Origin: Halospina sp048013405
GTDB taxonomy: Bacteria; Pseudomonadota; Gammaproteobacteria; Pseudomonadales; Oleiphilaceae
Direction: 5' to 3'
Length of the DNA stretch: 64,000 bases
Assembly (NCBI GenBank): GCA_048013405.1
Contig: CP182108.1
Span: 248,001-312,000, forward strand
Shown: piece by piece, positions 18,254-26,727 of the stretch
How the letters are laid out: each line of letters opens with the position of its first letter
How positions within the stretch are numbered: position 1 is the stretch's first letter
Position numbers and translations under genes: made by a program
Notes under the pieces: model-generated
What the model was told of the DNA's origin: nothing
The model's database searches: none
The model's input: only the letters and a program-made list of their open reading frames with translations

Positions 18254-19033
18254 ATGCCGATTGAGCTGGGACCGGATGCAATCGGGCAGTGGCTTGGCCA
18301 GTTCCTGTGGCCGCTGTTCCGCATTGGCAGTTTCCTGATGGTGATCCCCATATTCGGGACCCAGCTGGTCACCATGCGCATCCGCATGGGGCTGGCATTG
18401 GCGCTGACGGTGATGATCATGCCCATGATGGGGGATGTGCCGGTTCTGGATTCGATTTCGCCTGAAATGGGCCTGATCGCTATACAGCAGGTACTGATCG
18501 GCAGTGCCATGGGGTTTGCGGTCTACATGCTCTTCCAGTTGTTTGTTGTAGCCGGCCAGATGATCGCCATGCAGATGGGGTTGGGGTTTGCCTCCATGGT
18601 GGATCCGGCCAACGGGGTCAATGTGCCGGTGCTGTCCCAGTTCTACCTTAACGGCATTACCCTGCTGTTCCTGGCCATGAATGGGCACCTGGTGCTGTTT
18701 GATGTCCTGATCGAGAGTTTCAATACAGTGCCCGTTGCCACTGATGGTCTCGCCATCGAATCCTTTCGTGAGCTTGCCCACCGGATGACCTGGCTGTTCG
18801 CCAGTGCGATGCTGCTCGCGTTGCCGGCCATGGCGGCGGTTCTGATTGTTTACATCTCCTTTGGTGTTATGACCCGGGCGGCGCCCCAGATGAACATCTT
18901 TGCCATTGGTTTCCCCATTGCGCTGTTGTTCGGGCTCTTTGCCAATTGGGTGCTGGTGCGGGATTTGGCGCCGCATTTCCAGGAGTTCAGCCGGGAGACA
19001 TTCACCTTCCTGCGCGAGATGCAGCGGACCTGA
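18254..19033 (+). CDS. fliR: Flagellar export gate protein FliR
   Basis: FliR completes the gate by sealing the FliP ring. The 259-residue protein has about six hydrophobic segments and the conserved GLGFASMVDPANG stretch (about 111-123). It follows fliQ by 4 bases and precedes flhB by 15, so all gate subunits are co-translated. Confidence 0.96.
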   Translation: MPIELGPDAIGQWLGQFLWPLFRIGSFLMVIPIFGTQLVTMRIRMGLALALTVMIMPMMGDVPVLDSISPEMGLIAIQQVLIGSAMGFAVYMLFQLFVVAGQMIAMQMGLGFASMVDPANGVNVPVLSQFYLNGITLLFLAMNGHLVLFDVLIESFNTVPVATDGLAIESFRELAHRMTWLFASAMLLALPAMAAVLIVYISFGVMTRAAPQMNIFAIGFPIALLFGLFANWVLVRDLAPHFQEFSRETFTFLREMQRT

Positions 19034-19048
19034 TCCGGAGGGGCTTTC

Positions 19049-20185
19049 ATGGCCGAGGGTGGTGACGACAGTCAGGAAAAAACGGAGGATCCGACCCCCA
19101 GACGGCTGGAGAAGGCCCGGGAGGAGGGGCAGGTTCCCCAGTCCAAGGATCTTGGTACCGCCCTGGTGCTGATGGCGGGGGCCAGCGGGCTTTTGTTGTT
19201 CGGTGGCGCCATCGGCAATGCCCTCAAGAATATGTTCGAGTTCAACTTTGCCCTGGAGCGGGGTCAGATTTTTGACACGTCCCAGATGCTCCAGCACCTG
19301 GGGCAGTCCGCCACGACGGCTGCTTATGCCCTGACACCGCTTCTGGCCGTGTTGGCGGTAGCGGCTTTTCTGGGGCCGGTCATGCTTGGGGGCTGGTTGA
19401 TATCCGGCAAGGCCGTGGCGCCACAGCTCAGCCGTATGAGCCCGATCAAGGGACTGGGGCGGATGTTCGGCCTGCGTTCCCTGGTGGAACTGGGGAAGAG
19501 CGTGGCCAAGGTCTCGCTCGTTCTGGTCATCGCCGTGGCGATCCTCAATATCCGCACGGAAGACTTGCTGGCCATCTCCAGTGAATCGCCCAACAGTGCC
19601 ACCGAGCACACGCTCTGGACGCTTGGTTGGAGTTTCTTCCTGCTCTCATGCTCAACCATCATTATAGCGGTGATCGATGTTCCCTTTCAGATCTACGATC
19701 ACCAGAAAAAAATGCGCATGACCAAGCAGGAGGTGAAGGACGAAAACAAGGAGACCGAAGGCAAGCCCGAGGTCAAGCAGAAGGTGCGCCAGCTGCAGCA
19801 GGAGATGACCCAGCGGCGCATGATGGAAGAGGTGCCCAGCGCGGATGTGGTCATTACCAACCCGGAGCACTACGCCGTGGCCCTGAAGTATGACGGCAAT
19901 AGCATGGCGGCACCGGTGGTGGTTGCCAAGGGTGCCGATGAGATTGCTACCAAGATCATGGAGATCGCGCGTGAGAGCCGGGTGGATGTGCTGCGCACCC
20001 CGCCGCTGGCGCGGGCTGCCTATCACAGTACGGAGATAGGCGAGACCATCCCCGAGGGGCTCTATATGGCAGTGGCCCAGGTCCTGGCCTATCTGTTCCA
20101 GCTTCGCCAATACCGGCGCAATGGCGGTAAGAAGCCTGTCATGCCCAGGTTGCCCATCCCTGATGATCTCAAGCGCGATGAGTAA
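19049..20185 (+). CDS. flhB: Export switch protein FlhB
   Basis: FlhB chooses between hook and filament substrates after self-cleavage in its cytoplasmic domain. The 378-residue protein has the usual acidic N-terminus (EKTEDPTPRRLEKAREEGQV), four membrane helices (about 30-210) and a C-terminal cytoplasmic domain. The self-cleaving loop reads Asn271-Pro-Glu-His274; the catalytic Asn and Pro are kept, while the third position is Glu rather than the textbook Thr. A separate protein at 34848-35150 resembles the C-terminal part of FlhB. Confidence 0.96.
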   Translation: MAEGGDDSQEKTEDPTPRRLEKAREEGQVPQSKDLGTALVLMAGASGLLLFGGAIGNALKNMFEFNFALERGQIFDTSQMLQHLGQSATTAAYALTPLLAVLAVAAFLGPVMLGGWLISGKAVAPQLSRMSPIKGLGRMFGLRSLVELGKSVAKVSLVLVIAVAILNIRTEDLLAISSESPNSATEHTLWTLGWSFFLLSCSTIIIAVIDVPFQIYDHQKKMRMTKQEVKDENKETEGKPEVKQKVRQLQQEMTQRRMMEEVPSADVVITNPEHYAVALKYDGNSMAAPVVVAKGADEIATKIMEIARESRVDVLRTPPLARAAYHSTEIGETIPEGLYMAVAQVLAYLFQLRQYRRNGGKKPVMPRLPIPDDLKRDE

Positions 20186-20191
20186 CGGAGC

Positions 20192-20207
20192 TGGTACGGC
20201 GCTTGCA
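20192..20207 (+). promoter_or_regulatory. Sigma-54 promoter of flhA
   Basis: TGGTACG, GCGC, TTGCA with ten bases between GG and GC, a near-perfect RpoN site, 83 bases before the flhA start and just after the flhB stop. It should drive flhA-flhF-fleN and possibly fliA. Confidence 0.85.
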
Positions 20208-20289
20208 ACCCCAAACTGAGAACCTGGAATGGCGCCGGAAAAATGGCGCCTGAATCAGTCACTCAGCCGTAGGGGGTACCGGGCGGGTC

Positions 20290-22467
20290 ATGGATCGGGC
20301 GGTAGCAATCGACCAGCTCAGGGGCTTGAAGGCCATCATGAGCGGGAATGTGGCGATACCGTTCATGCTCATGGTGCTGTTGGGCATGATGACGCTGCCC
20401 ATTCCGGTTTTTCTGCTGGACGTGGCTTTCACCTTCAATATCGCCCTGTCCCTGGTGATCATTCTGGTCGCCATCTATGCCATGCGGCCCATGGACTTCG
20501 CCGCCTTCCCGACGGTTCTGCTTGTGGCCACCCTGTTGCGGCTGGCGCTGAACGTAGCCTCCACCCGGGTGGTGCTTTTGAACGGCCACGAGGGGGGCGC
20601 GGCCGCCGGTAAGGTGATCGAATCCTTCGGCGAGGTGTTGATCGGCGGTAACTATGCCGTGGGCCTGGTGGTCTTCGCCATCCTGATGATCATCAACTTC
20701 ATTGTGGTGACCAAGGGCGCGGGCCGGGTATCCGAGGTCAGTGCGCGCTTCACTCTGGACGCAATGCCCGGCAAACAGATGGCCATCGACGCGGACCTGA
20801 ACGCGGGGCTGATCAATCAGGATGAAGCCCGTGAGCGCCGTGCCGAGGTTGCCGGAGAGGCGGATTTCTACGGCTCCATGGATGGTGCCTCCAAGTTCGT
20901 GCGCGGTGATGCCATTGCCGGTCTGCTGATCCTGTTCATCAACATTGTCGGTGGGGTCGCCATTGGCATGTTCCAGCATGGGCTGGCCTTTGGTCAGGCA
21001 GTGGAGAACTATGCGCTGCTGACCATTGGTGACGGCCTGGTCGCGCAGATCCCTTCGCTGCTTCTGTCCGCCTCCGCCGCCATTATCGTGACCCGGGTGG
21101 GCAAGTCCCAGGAAATGACTGCCCAGGTGGTGGAGCAGATGTTTTCCTCCCCGCACGCCATTGGCATTGCGGGAGGCATCCTGATTGGCCTTGGCCTGAT
21201 TCCGGGGATGCCCACCGTGGCTTTCATGGGCTTGGGTGGCATGGCTGCCGGGGTAGCCTGGCTGATCTGGAAGCGGAGCCAGCAGGTGGTGGAAGAAGGC
21301 GCCGCGCCGGTGGCGCGCCAGGCAGCCGGTGGCGAGGGTGGCGGCGAGCAGCGCACCCTCAGCGAGGATCAGCAGCAGGCCCTGCCCGGTGGTGGCACCG
21401 GTGAGACCAAGGAGCTGGGCTGGGAAGATGTGGTCAGCGTGGATATTGTGGGGCTCGAAGTGGGCTACCGCTTGATCCCGCTGGTGGACAAGAACCAGGG
21501 AGGGCAGCTGCTGGCCCGGATCAAAGGGGTGCGCAAGAAGCTGTCCCAGGATCTGGGCTTTCTCATGCCGTCCGTGCATATCCGGGACAACCTGGACCTG
21601 ATGCCCAATGTGTACCGCATCACGCTGATGGGCGTGACCCTGGCGGAGGCCGAAATTCACCCGGACCGGGAGCTGGCGATCAACCCCGGTCAGGTGTTCG
21701 GCAAGGTCGAGGGAATCGCGGGCAAGGATCCGGCCTTTGGTCTGGAGGCAACCTGGATCGAAACGTCCCAGCGTGACCAGGCCCAGACGCTGGGCTATAC
21801 GGTTGTGGATGCCTCCACCGTGGTGGCCACCCACCTGAACCAGGTGCTCCAGGAACATGCCCACGAGCTTCTCGGTCACGAGGAGGTGCAGAAGTGGTTG
21901 GATCAGCTGGAAAAGGCATCGCCCAAGCTGGCCGAGGAGCTGGTGCCGAATACCGTTTCCATCAGCCTGTTGCTCAAGGTCCTCCAGAACCTGCTGTTGG
22001 AGGAAGTGCCGATCCGCGATATGCGCAGCATTGCAGAGGCCATTGTCAATGTTCAGCCACGCAGCCAGGACCCCAGTGTGCTGACCACGGCGGCCCGCAA
22101 GGCGCTCAAGCGCATGATCGTCCAGAAGCTGTGCGGCAACGAGACAGAGATTCCGGTGATCACTCTGGATCCTCAGCTGGAACAGATGTTGCTTAAGTCT
22201 GTGCAGCAGGGTCAACAATCCGGCACTGCCGACGACATCGGCATGATCCTGGAGCCGAACATGGTCGAAAAGCTCCAGCGCTCACTCTCGGATGCGGCCC
22301 AGAAACAGGAGGCGGTCGGCAAGCCCGCCATCCTGCTGGTATCGGCTCCCCTGCGGCCGGTGCTGGCAAGGTTTGTCCGGTATGGGGTGGAACGGCTGCA
22401 CGTTCTTTCCTATCAGGAGATTCCGGAGAACAAGCAGGTCACGATTGTGTCGTCCATAGGGCAATAA
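20290..22467 (+). CDS. flhA: Flagellar export gate protein FlhA
   Basis: FlhA forms the nonameric ring that docks chaperone-substrate complexes and couples export to the proton gradient. The 725-residue protein has an N-terminal domain with about eight membrane helices (about 15-330), including the FHIPEP-family signature region MRPMDFAAFPTVLLVATLLR, and a large cytoplasmic domain (about 380-715). The linker at about 340-380 is Gly, Gln and Glu-rich and longer than usual, which accounts for the slightly greater length than E. coli FlhA (692). Confidence 0.97.
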   Translation: MDRAVAIDQLRGLKAIMSGNVAIPFMLMVLLGMMTLPIPVFLLDVAFTFNIALSLVIILVAIYAMRPMDFAAFPTVLLVATLLRLALNVASTRVVLLNGHEGGAAAGKVIESFGEVLIGGNYAVGLVVFAILMIINFIVVTKGAGRVSEVSARFTLDAMPGKQMAIDADLNAGLINQDEARERRAEVAGEADFYGSMDGASKFVRGDAIAGLLILFINIVGGVAIGMFQHGLAFGQAVENYALLTIGDGLVAQIPSLLLSASAAIIVTRVGKSQEMTAQVVEQMFSSPHAIGIAGGILIGLGLIPGMPTVAFMGLGGMAAGVAWLIWKRSQQVVEEGAAPVARQAAGGEGGGEQRTLSEDQQQALPGGGTGETKELGWEDVVSVDIVGLEVGYRLIPLVDKNQGGQLLARIKGVRKKLSQDLGFLMPSVHIRDNLDLMPNVYRITLMGVTLAEAEIHPDRELAINPGQVFGKVEGIAGKDPAFGLEATWIETSQRDQAQTLGYTVVDASTVVATHLNQVLQEHAHELLGHEEVQKWLDQLEKASPKLAEELVPNTVSISLLLKVLQNLLLEEVPIRDMRSIAEAIVNVQPRSQDPSVLTTAARKALKRMIVQKLCGNETEIPVITLDPQLEQMLLKSVQQGQQSGTADDIGMILEPNMVEKLQRSLSDAAQKQEAVGKPAILLVSAPLRPVLARFVRYGVERLHVLSYQEIPENKQVTIVSSIGQ

Positions 22468-22493
22468 ACTGACGGCGGCGGAGGTTCCCTGCC

Positions 22494-23786
22494 ATGCAAG
22501 TCAAACGCTTCTTTGCTCCCACCATGCCCGAGGCGCTGCGGATGGTCCGCAGCGAAATGGGTGATGACGCGGTCATCCTGTCCAGCAAGCGGGTGGACAA
22601 CGGCGTCGAAATCGTGACGGCCCTGGATTACGATGAAGGTGAGGTCCGCAGCCAGCTGGGCGTGGCGGACGAGGAAAAGGCCAATGCCTCTCAGCTGGCC
22701 GAACTGCAGGCGGAAAAGCATCGTAAGCTGGAAGAGGCCAAGGCGAAATCAAGGGCCCATATCAACGAGGTTCAACAGCGTTCACGCCACAGCCAGGAGC
22801 CGGTGGAGCCGGCCACGGTGGGCTCCGGAGAGCAGGAAGCGGGTGTCAGTACTGCCAGCGAAGCGGCTCCTGAGTCCGACGATGCCATGAGTTCCATGCG
22901 GGCCGAGATCCATTCATTGCGTGACATGCTCCAGCAGATGAATGGCCAGCACAACGCCGCCAAACCGGGCGAGAAAACCCAGGGAGTGGTTGAGCAGCGC
23001 CTGTCGGACCGGCTGCAGGACCTGGGCTTGCCGCGCGATCAGGCCCGGGAGCTGGGAGCAGAGCACGGCCAGGGGCGTCTGGACGCAGGGTGGAAAAGTG
23101 CCCTCAAGGCGCTGGCGGCGAGGCTGGATACAATACGGACGGATCCATTGGAGCGCGGCGGTGTCCATGCGCTGCTCGGCCCCACTGGTTCCGGCAAGAC
23201 GACCACCATCGGCAAGATGGCCGCTCAGTTTGTTTTGCGTCATGGCGCGGAACAGCTGGCATTGGTGACCACAGACCGCTATCGTGTGGCGGCCCATGAG
23301 CAGCTGTTCGTATTCGGGCGGATTCTGAATGTGCCGGTAAGGGTCGTGGATGAGGCTAACAGCCTGGATGCCATTCTCGATGACCTGTCGGACCGCAAGC
23401 TGATCCTGGTGGATACCGCAGGTTTGACGGCGGCGGATCGTGGCTGGGAGGAGCAGATTGATGAACTGGTTAATAGCCGTCATCCGGTACAGCCCTACCT
23501 GCTGATTTCAGCCACCAGTCAGCCGCGCATTATGCAATCCACGTGGCATTGCTATAATGCGGTTGGGCTGGCGGGTTGCATTCTGACCAAGACCGATGAA
23601 GCCCTGACCCTGGGTGAGGTGGTAGGATTTGCAGCCCAAAGCCGGCTGCCGGTTGCATTCTATACCAATGGCCAGAAAATCCCGGATGACTTGCATCGCG
23701 CGGGGGCGGCGGATCTGGTCAAACAGGCAGTGCGTCGACATCAGGCGCTCAATCGCGGCGAAAGCGCCATGGTCGAAGGCGCCTGA
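22494..23786 (+). CDS. flhF: Polar flagellum placement GTPase FlhF
   Basis: FlhF is an SRP-type GTPase that marks the old pole for flagellum assembly. The 430-residue protein has a basic/variable N-terminal B domain (about 1-145), an N helical domain and a G domain. The G1 loop GPTGSGKTTTIGKMAA begins at about 227, and the VTTDRYRVAAHEQL and LVDTAGL motifs follow. The start has a GGAGG site 9 bases upstream. Its presence with FleN indicates a polar, number-controlled flagellum. Confidence 0.96.
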   Translation: MQVKRFFAPTMPEALRMVRSEMGDDAVILSSKRVDNGVEIVTALDYDEGEVRSQLGVADEEKANASQLAELQAEKHRKLEEAKAKSRAHINEVQQRSRHSQEPVEPATVGSGEQEAGVSTASEAAPESDDAMSSMRAEIHSLRDMLQQMNGQHNAAKPGEKTQGVVEQRLSDRLQDLGLPRDQARELGAEHGQGRLDAGWKSALKALAARLDTIRTDPLERGGVHALLGPTGSGKTTTIGKMAAQFVLRHGAEQLALVTTDRYRVAAHEQLFVFGRILNVPVRVVDEANSLDAILDDLSDRKLILVDTAGLTAADRGWEEQIDELVNSRHPVQPYLLISATSQPRIMQSTWHCYNAVGLAGCILTKTDEALTLGEVVGFAAQSRLPVAFYTNGQKIPDDLHRAGAADLVKQAVRRHQALNRGESAMVEGA

Positions 23787-23847
23787 TCGGGAATCGGGCG
23801 TCTCCTTAACAACGGTCAAGCAATCAGGACGGGAGAGCCCATTCCGC

Positions 23848-24654
23848 ATGAGTAATCCGGTACAGGTGGTCGCGGTCACCGGTGGCAAGGGCGGCGTTGG
23901 CAAGAGCAACGTGGCGGTGAATCTGGGCATTGCCCTCTGTGAGATGGGGCAGCGGGTCGTGGTCCTTGATGCCGACCTGGGTCTGGCCAACATCGATGTG
24001 CTGCTGGGGATCAGCGCCAGTTACAATATTTCCGATGTGCTCGCCGGGGAGTGTTCGCTCACGGATATTCTTGTGGATGGTCCTGGCGGCATCCGGATCG
24101 TGCCTGCGTCGTCCGGCACTCAGCGGATGACCAATCTCAGCCATATGGAGCATGCGGGTCTGATTTCCGCCTTCAGTGAGCTGGGCGACGACATTGACGT
24201 GCTCATTGTGGATACAGCGGCAGGGATCTCGGAGTCCGTGGTCAGTTTTCTCAGGGCCTCCCAGGAGCTGATGCTGGTGGTCAACGATGAGCCTACCTCG
24301 ATAACCGACACCTACGCTCTCATAAAACTGATGAACCGGGACTACGATACCCACCGGTTCCGCGTATTGGCGAACATGGTTCGCACCGAGCAGGATGGTA
24401 AGGCGCTTTACGATAAACTTTACCGGGTCACTGAGCGCTTCCTGGATGTTGCGTTACAATATGTGGGAGCAATCCCTCTTGATGATGCGGTCAAGAAAGC
24501 GGTACGGCGCCAGAAGGCGGTAATGGAGCTTTACCCGAATGCCAAGGCGTCCGGAGCGTTCCGGGAGCTGGCGAAGAAGGTTGACCAATGGCCGCTGCCG
24601 TCGTCGCCACGGGGTCACCTGGAGTTCTTCGTGGAACGGCTTGTACAGGACTGA
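23848..24654 (+). CDS. fleN: Flagellar number regulator FleN (FlhG), MinD-like ATPase
   Basis: FleN antagonises FleQ and limits the cell to one or few flagella. I chose the ATG at 23848 (MSNPVQVVAVTGGKGG), which gives 268 residues; the in-frame extension would run through the end of flhF. The deviant Walker A GGKGGVGKSN begins at about residue 11, and the switch regions and the C-terminal amphipathic helix are MinD-like. There is no visible DQxxxLR activator helix before the P-loop. Confidence 0.94.
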   Translation: MSNPVQVVAVTGGKGGVGKSNVAVNLGIALCEMGQRVVVLDADLGLANIDVLLGISASYNISDVLAGECSLTDILVDGPGGIRIVPASSGTQRMTNLSHMEHAGLISAFSELGDDIDVLIVDTAAGISESVVSFLRASQELMLVVNDEPTSITDTYALIKLMNRDYDTHRFRVLANMVRTEQDGKALYDKLYRVTERFLDVALQYVGAIPLDDAVKKAVRRQKAVMELYPNAKASGAFRELAKKVDQWPLPSSPRGHLEFFVERLVQD

Positions 24655-24700
24655 CTTGGGGGTTCATTCTTGAGCAGGGGGTTACGGGGGTGGCCAAACC

Positions 24701-25432
24701 ATGACGCAGTCCGGGCCGCTTGAGCTCTATACACAGACCCACCGGGCCGATGTGGACGCACTTGTCGAGACCCACATGCCTCTGGTCAAGAAGATTGCGC
24801 TGCACTTGATGGCGCGGCTGCCCGACCATATACAGCTGGAAGACCTGATGCAGGCGGGGATGGTTGGGCTGCTGGAGGCGGCCCGTAAGTATGAGTCCGG
24901 TCAGGGAGCGAGCTTCGAGACCTACGCGGGGATCCGCATCCGCGGGGCCATTGTCGATGAGATCCGTCGTGGCGACTGGGTGCCGCGCTCAGTGCACCGC
25001 AACGCCCGCCGTATTTCGGAAGCAATACGGACCATTGAAGCGCGGGAAGGCCGTGACGCCAGGGATGCGGAGGTCGCCCAGGAGCTTGGGTTGTCACTGG
25101 CCGATTACCACAGCCGCGCCAGTGACGCGACCACCGGTCGACTGTTCAGCCTGGATGAGCTCACCGACAGGAATGAGCACATCAATGATCAGGCCCCCAG
25201 TGAGGGGCCCGAAGGTGAGCTTCAGGAAGCGGATTTTCGAAGCGCTCTGGCCACGGAGATCGACCAGCTGCCCGAACGGGAACGGCTGGTGCTCTCGCTG
25301 TATTATCAGGACGAGCTCAACCTCAAGGAGATTGGTGCGGTTCTGGAGGTCAGCGAATCCCGTGTGAGCCAGATCCATGGCCAGGCAGCGGCCCGGCTCA
25401 GGGCGCGCATGCGTGAGCGTCTGGGCGGCTGA
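24701..25432 (+). CDS. fliA: Flagellar sigma factor sigma-28 (FliA)
   Basis: FliA transcribes the late genes (flagellin, chemotaxis) once FlgM is exported. The 243-residue protein has regions 2, 3 and 4 of a group 3 sigma factor, with the core-binding segment YTHRADVDALVETHMPLVKK early, the -10-binding RGAIVDEIRRGDWVPRS region at about 87-103 and a -35-binding helix-turn-helix at the end (LKEIGAVLEVSESRVSQI). It lies 46 bases after fleN. Confidence 0.96.
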   Translation: MTQSGPLELYTQTHRADVDALVETHMPLVKKIALHLMARLPDHIQLEDLMQAGMVGLLEAARKYESGQGASFETYAGIRIRGAIVDEIRRGDWVPRSVHRNARRISEAIRTIEAREGRDARDAEVAQELGLSLADYHSRASDATTGRLFSLDELTDRNEHINDQAPSEGPEGELQEADFRSALATEIDQLPERERLVLSLYYQDELNLKEIGAVLEVSESRVSQIHGQAAARLRARMRERLGG

Positions 25433-25530
25433 CTGGTGAGATTGGCACAAACGTCTAGACTGTTTGAATAAGCGTTGTAGCACGCGCCGCTCAGGCCAAC
25501 GTTACAACACCGACGTGTTTGGAGGCTGTT

Positions 25531-25914
25531 TTGGACAAGAACATGAAGATTCTTGTTGTGGATGATTTCTCCACGATGAGACGGATCGTGAGGAACCTGC
25601 TGCGCGACCTCGGTTTTAACAACATCGAAGAGGCGGACGATGGCAATAGCGCTCTTCCGATGTTGCGTAACGGCAAATTCGACTTTCTGATAACGGACTG
25701 GAACATGCCGGGAATGAGCGGCATGGAGCTGCTCCAGGCGATTCGGGCCGACGAGAATCTGAAGAGTCTCCCCATTCTGATGGTGACCGCGGAGGCCAAG
25801 CGGGATCAGATCGTGGCTGCGGCCCAAGCGGGAGTGAACGGCTATGTGGTCAAACCGTTCACTGCCGCCGTACTCAAAGACAAAATCGAGAAGATTTTTG
25901 AACGTATCGAGTGA
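25531..25914 (+). CDS. cheY: Chemotaxis response regulator CheY
   Basis: CheY-P binds FliM to change motor rotation. I chose the TTG at 25531 because GGAGG lies just 5 bases upstream; an ATG at 25543 is too far from it. This gives 127 residues. The receiver has the acidic pair at 11-12, acceptor Asp56 in LITDWNMPGM, a Thr-Ala pair (VTAEA) and the Lys of KPF. It is followed 16 bases later by cheZ. Confidence 0.95.
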   Translation: MDKNMKILVVDDFSTMRRIVRNLLRDLGFNNIEEADDGNSALPMLRNGKFDFLITDWNMPGMSGMELLQAIRADENLKSLPILMVTAEAKRDQIVAAAQAGVNGYVVKPFTAAVLKDKIEKIFERIE

Positions 25915-25930
25915 ACCGGGTGCCGATCGC

Positions 25931-26716
25931 ATGAGTGAGCTCAACCGGGAAGACATTACCGAGGAAGTGGCAGCGGAGCTCAAAGAGCATGCTACTGCCC
26001 TGAAAGACGCCCTGGATCAGGGGAATATCAGTGATGCAATGCAACGCATTGCCGAGTTGGGGGAGGTCCGTGACCGCAGCCTGTATCGGGAGGTGGGCCG
26101 TTTGACCCGCAGCCTGCATGAGGCACTGCGCAATTTTGAGATCAAGGCTGAGAACCGCGAGCAGCAGGAAGAACTGTCCAAGATGGCGGATGCCTCGGAC
26201 CGTTTGGACTATGTGGTGCACCTGACCGGCCGCTCGGCGAATAAAACGATGGATTTGGTCGAAGAAACCATGCCCATTGCCTCGAACCTGCGTGAGGAAG
26301 CCAACGCCATCCGCGATGACTGGGGACGGCTGCGGCGCCGGGAAATGAAGCCCTCTGAATTCCGCGAACTCTATCGCCGCATTGACTCTTTCCTGGATCG
26401 CATCACTTCGGATTCAGACCGGCTGCACGGCAATCTCTCCGAGATCCTGCTCGCACAGGACTTTCAGGACCTCACCGGCCAGGTCATCCAGCGGGTGACC
26501 TCTCTAGTGAAGGAGGTTGAGGATCATCTGGTGAACCTGATGGTTATGGCCAGCGATGTGGACAAAATCGCGGGTGTGGTCCATGACTATGGAGAAAGTA
26601 GCCAGGAAGGCGAGGTGGGCAGCAAAGGCGAAGGGCCCCAGATTGATGAGTCGCAGCAGGATGTTGTTTCCGGACAGGACGAGGTTGACGACCTGCTGTC
26701 CAGTCTCGGCTTTTAA
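25931..26716 (+). CDS. cheZ: CheY-P phosphatase CheZ
   Basis: CheZ dephosphorylates CheY-P. The ATG at 25931 (MSELNREDITEE) gives 261 residues of long coiled-coil helices, with the catalytic region LAQDFQDLTGQVIQRV at about 178-193. The C-terminus QDEVDDLLSSLGF is the typical CheY-tethering peptide. A Glu/Gly/Ser-rich flexible linker of about 30 residues precedes this peptide. Confidence 0.95.
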   Translation: MSELNREDITEEVAAELKEHATALKDALDQGNISDAMQRIAELGEVRDRSLYREVGRLTRSLHEALRNFEIKAENREQQEELSKMADASDRLDYVVHLTGRSANKTMDLVEETMPIASNLREEANAIRDDWGRLRRREMKPSEFRELYRRIDSFLDRITSDSDRLHGNLSEILLAQDFQDLTGQVIQRVTSLVKEVEDHLVNLMVMASDVDKIAGVVHDYGESSQEGEVGSKGEGPQIDESQQDVVSGQDEVDDLLSSLGF

Positions 26717-26727
26717 GGAGACGTTGC

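Noticed and set aside
20263..22218. Long open frame on the - strand opposite flhA
   Set aside because: His/Gln/Gly-rich shadow of the flhA frame, typical of antisense reading of GC-rich genes.
25451..25468. TGGCACA upstream of cheY as a sigma-54 promoter
   Set aside because: The -24 element is good but there is no GC doublet ten bases after the GG.
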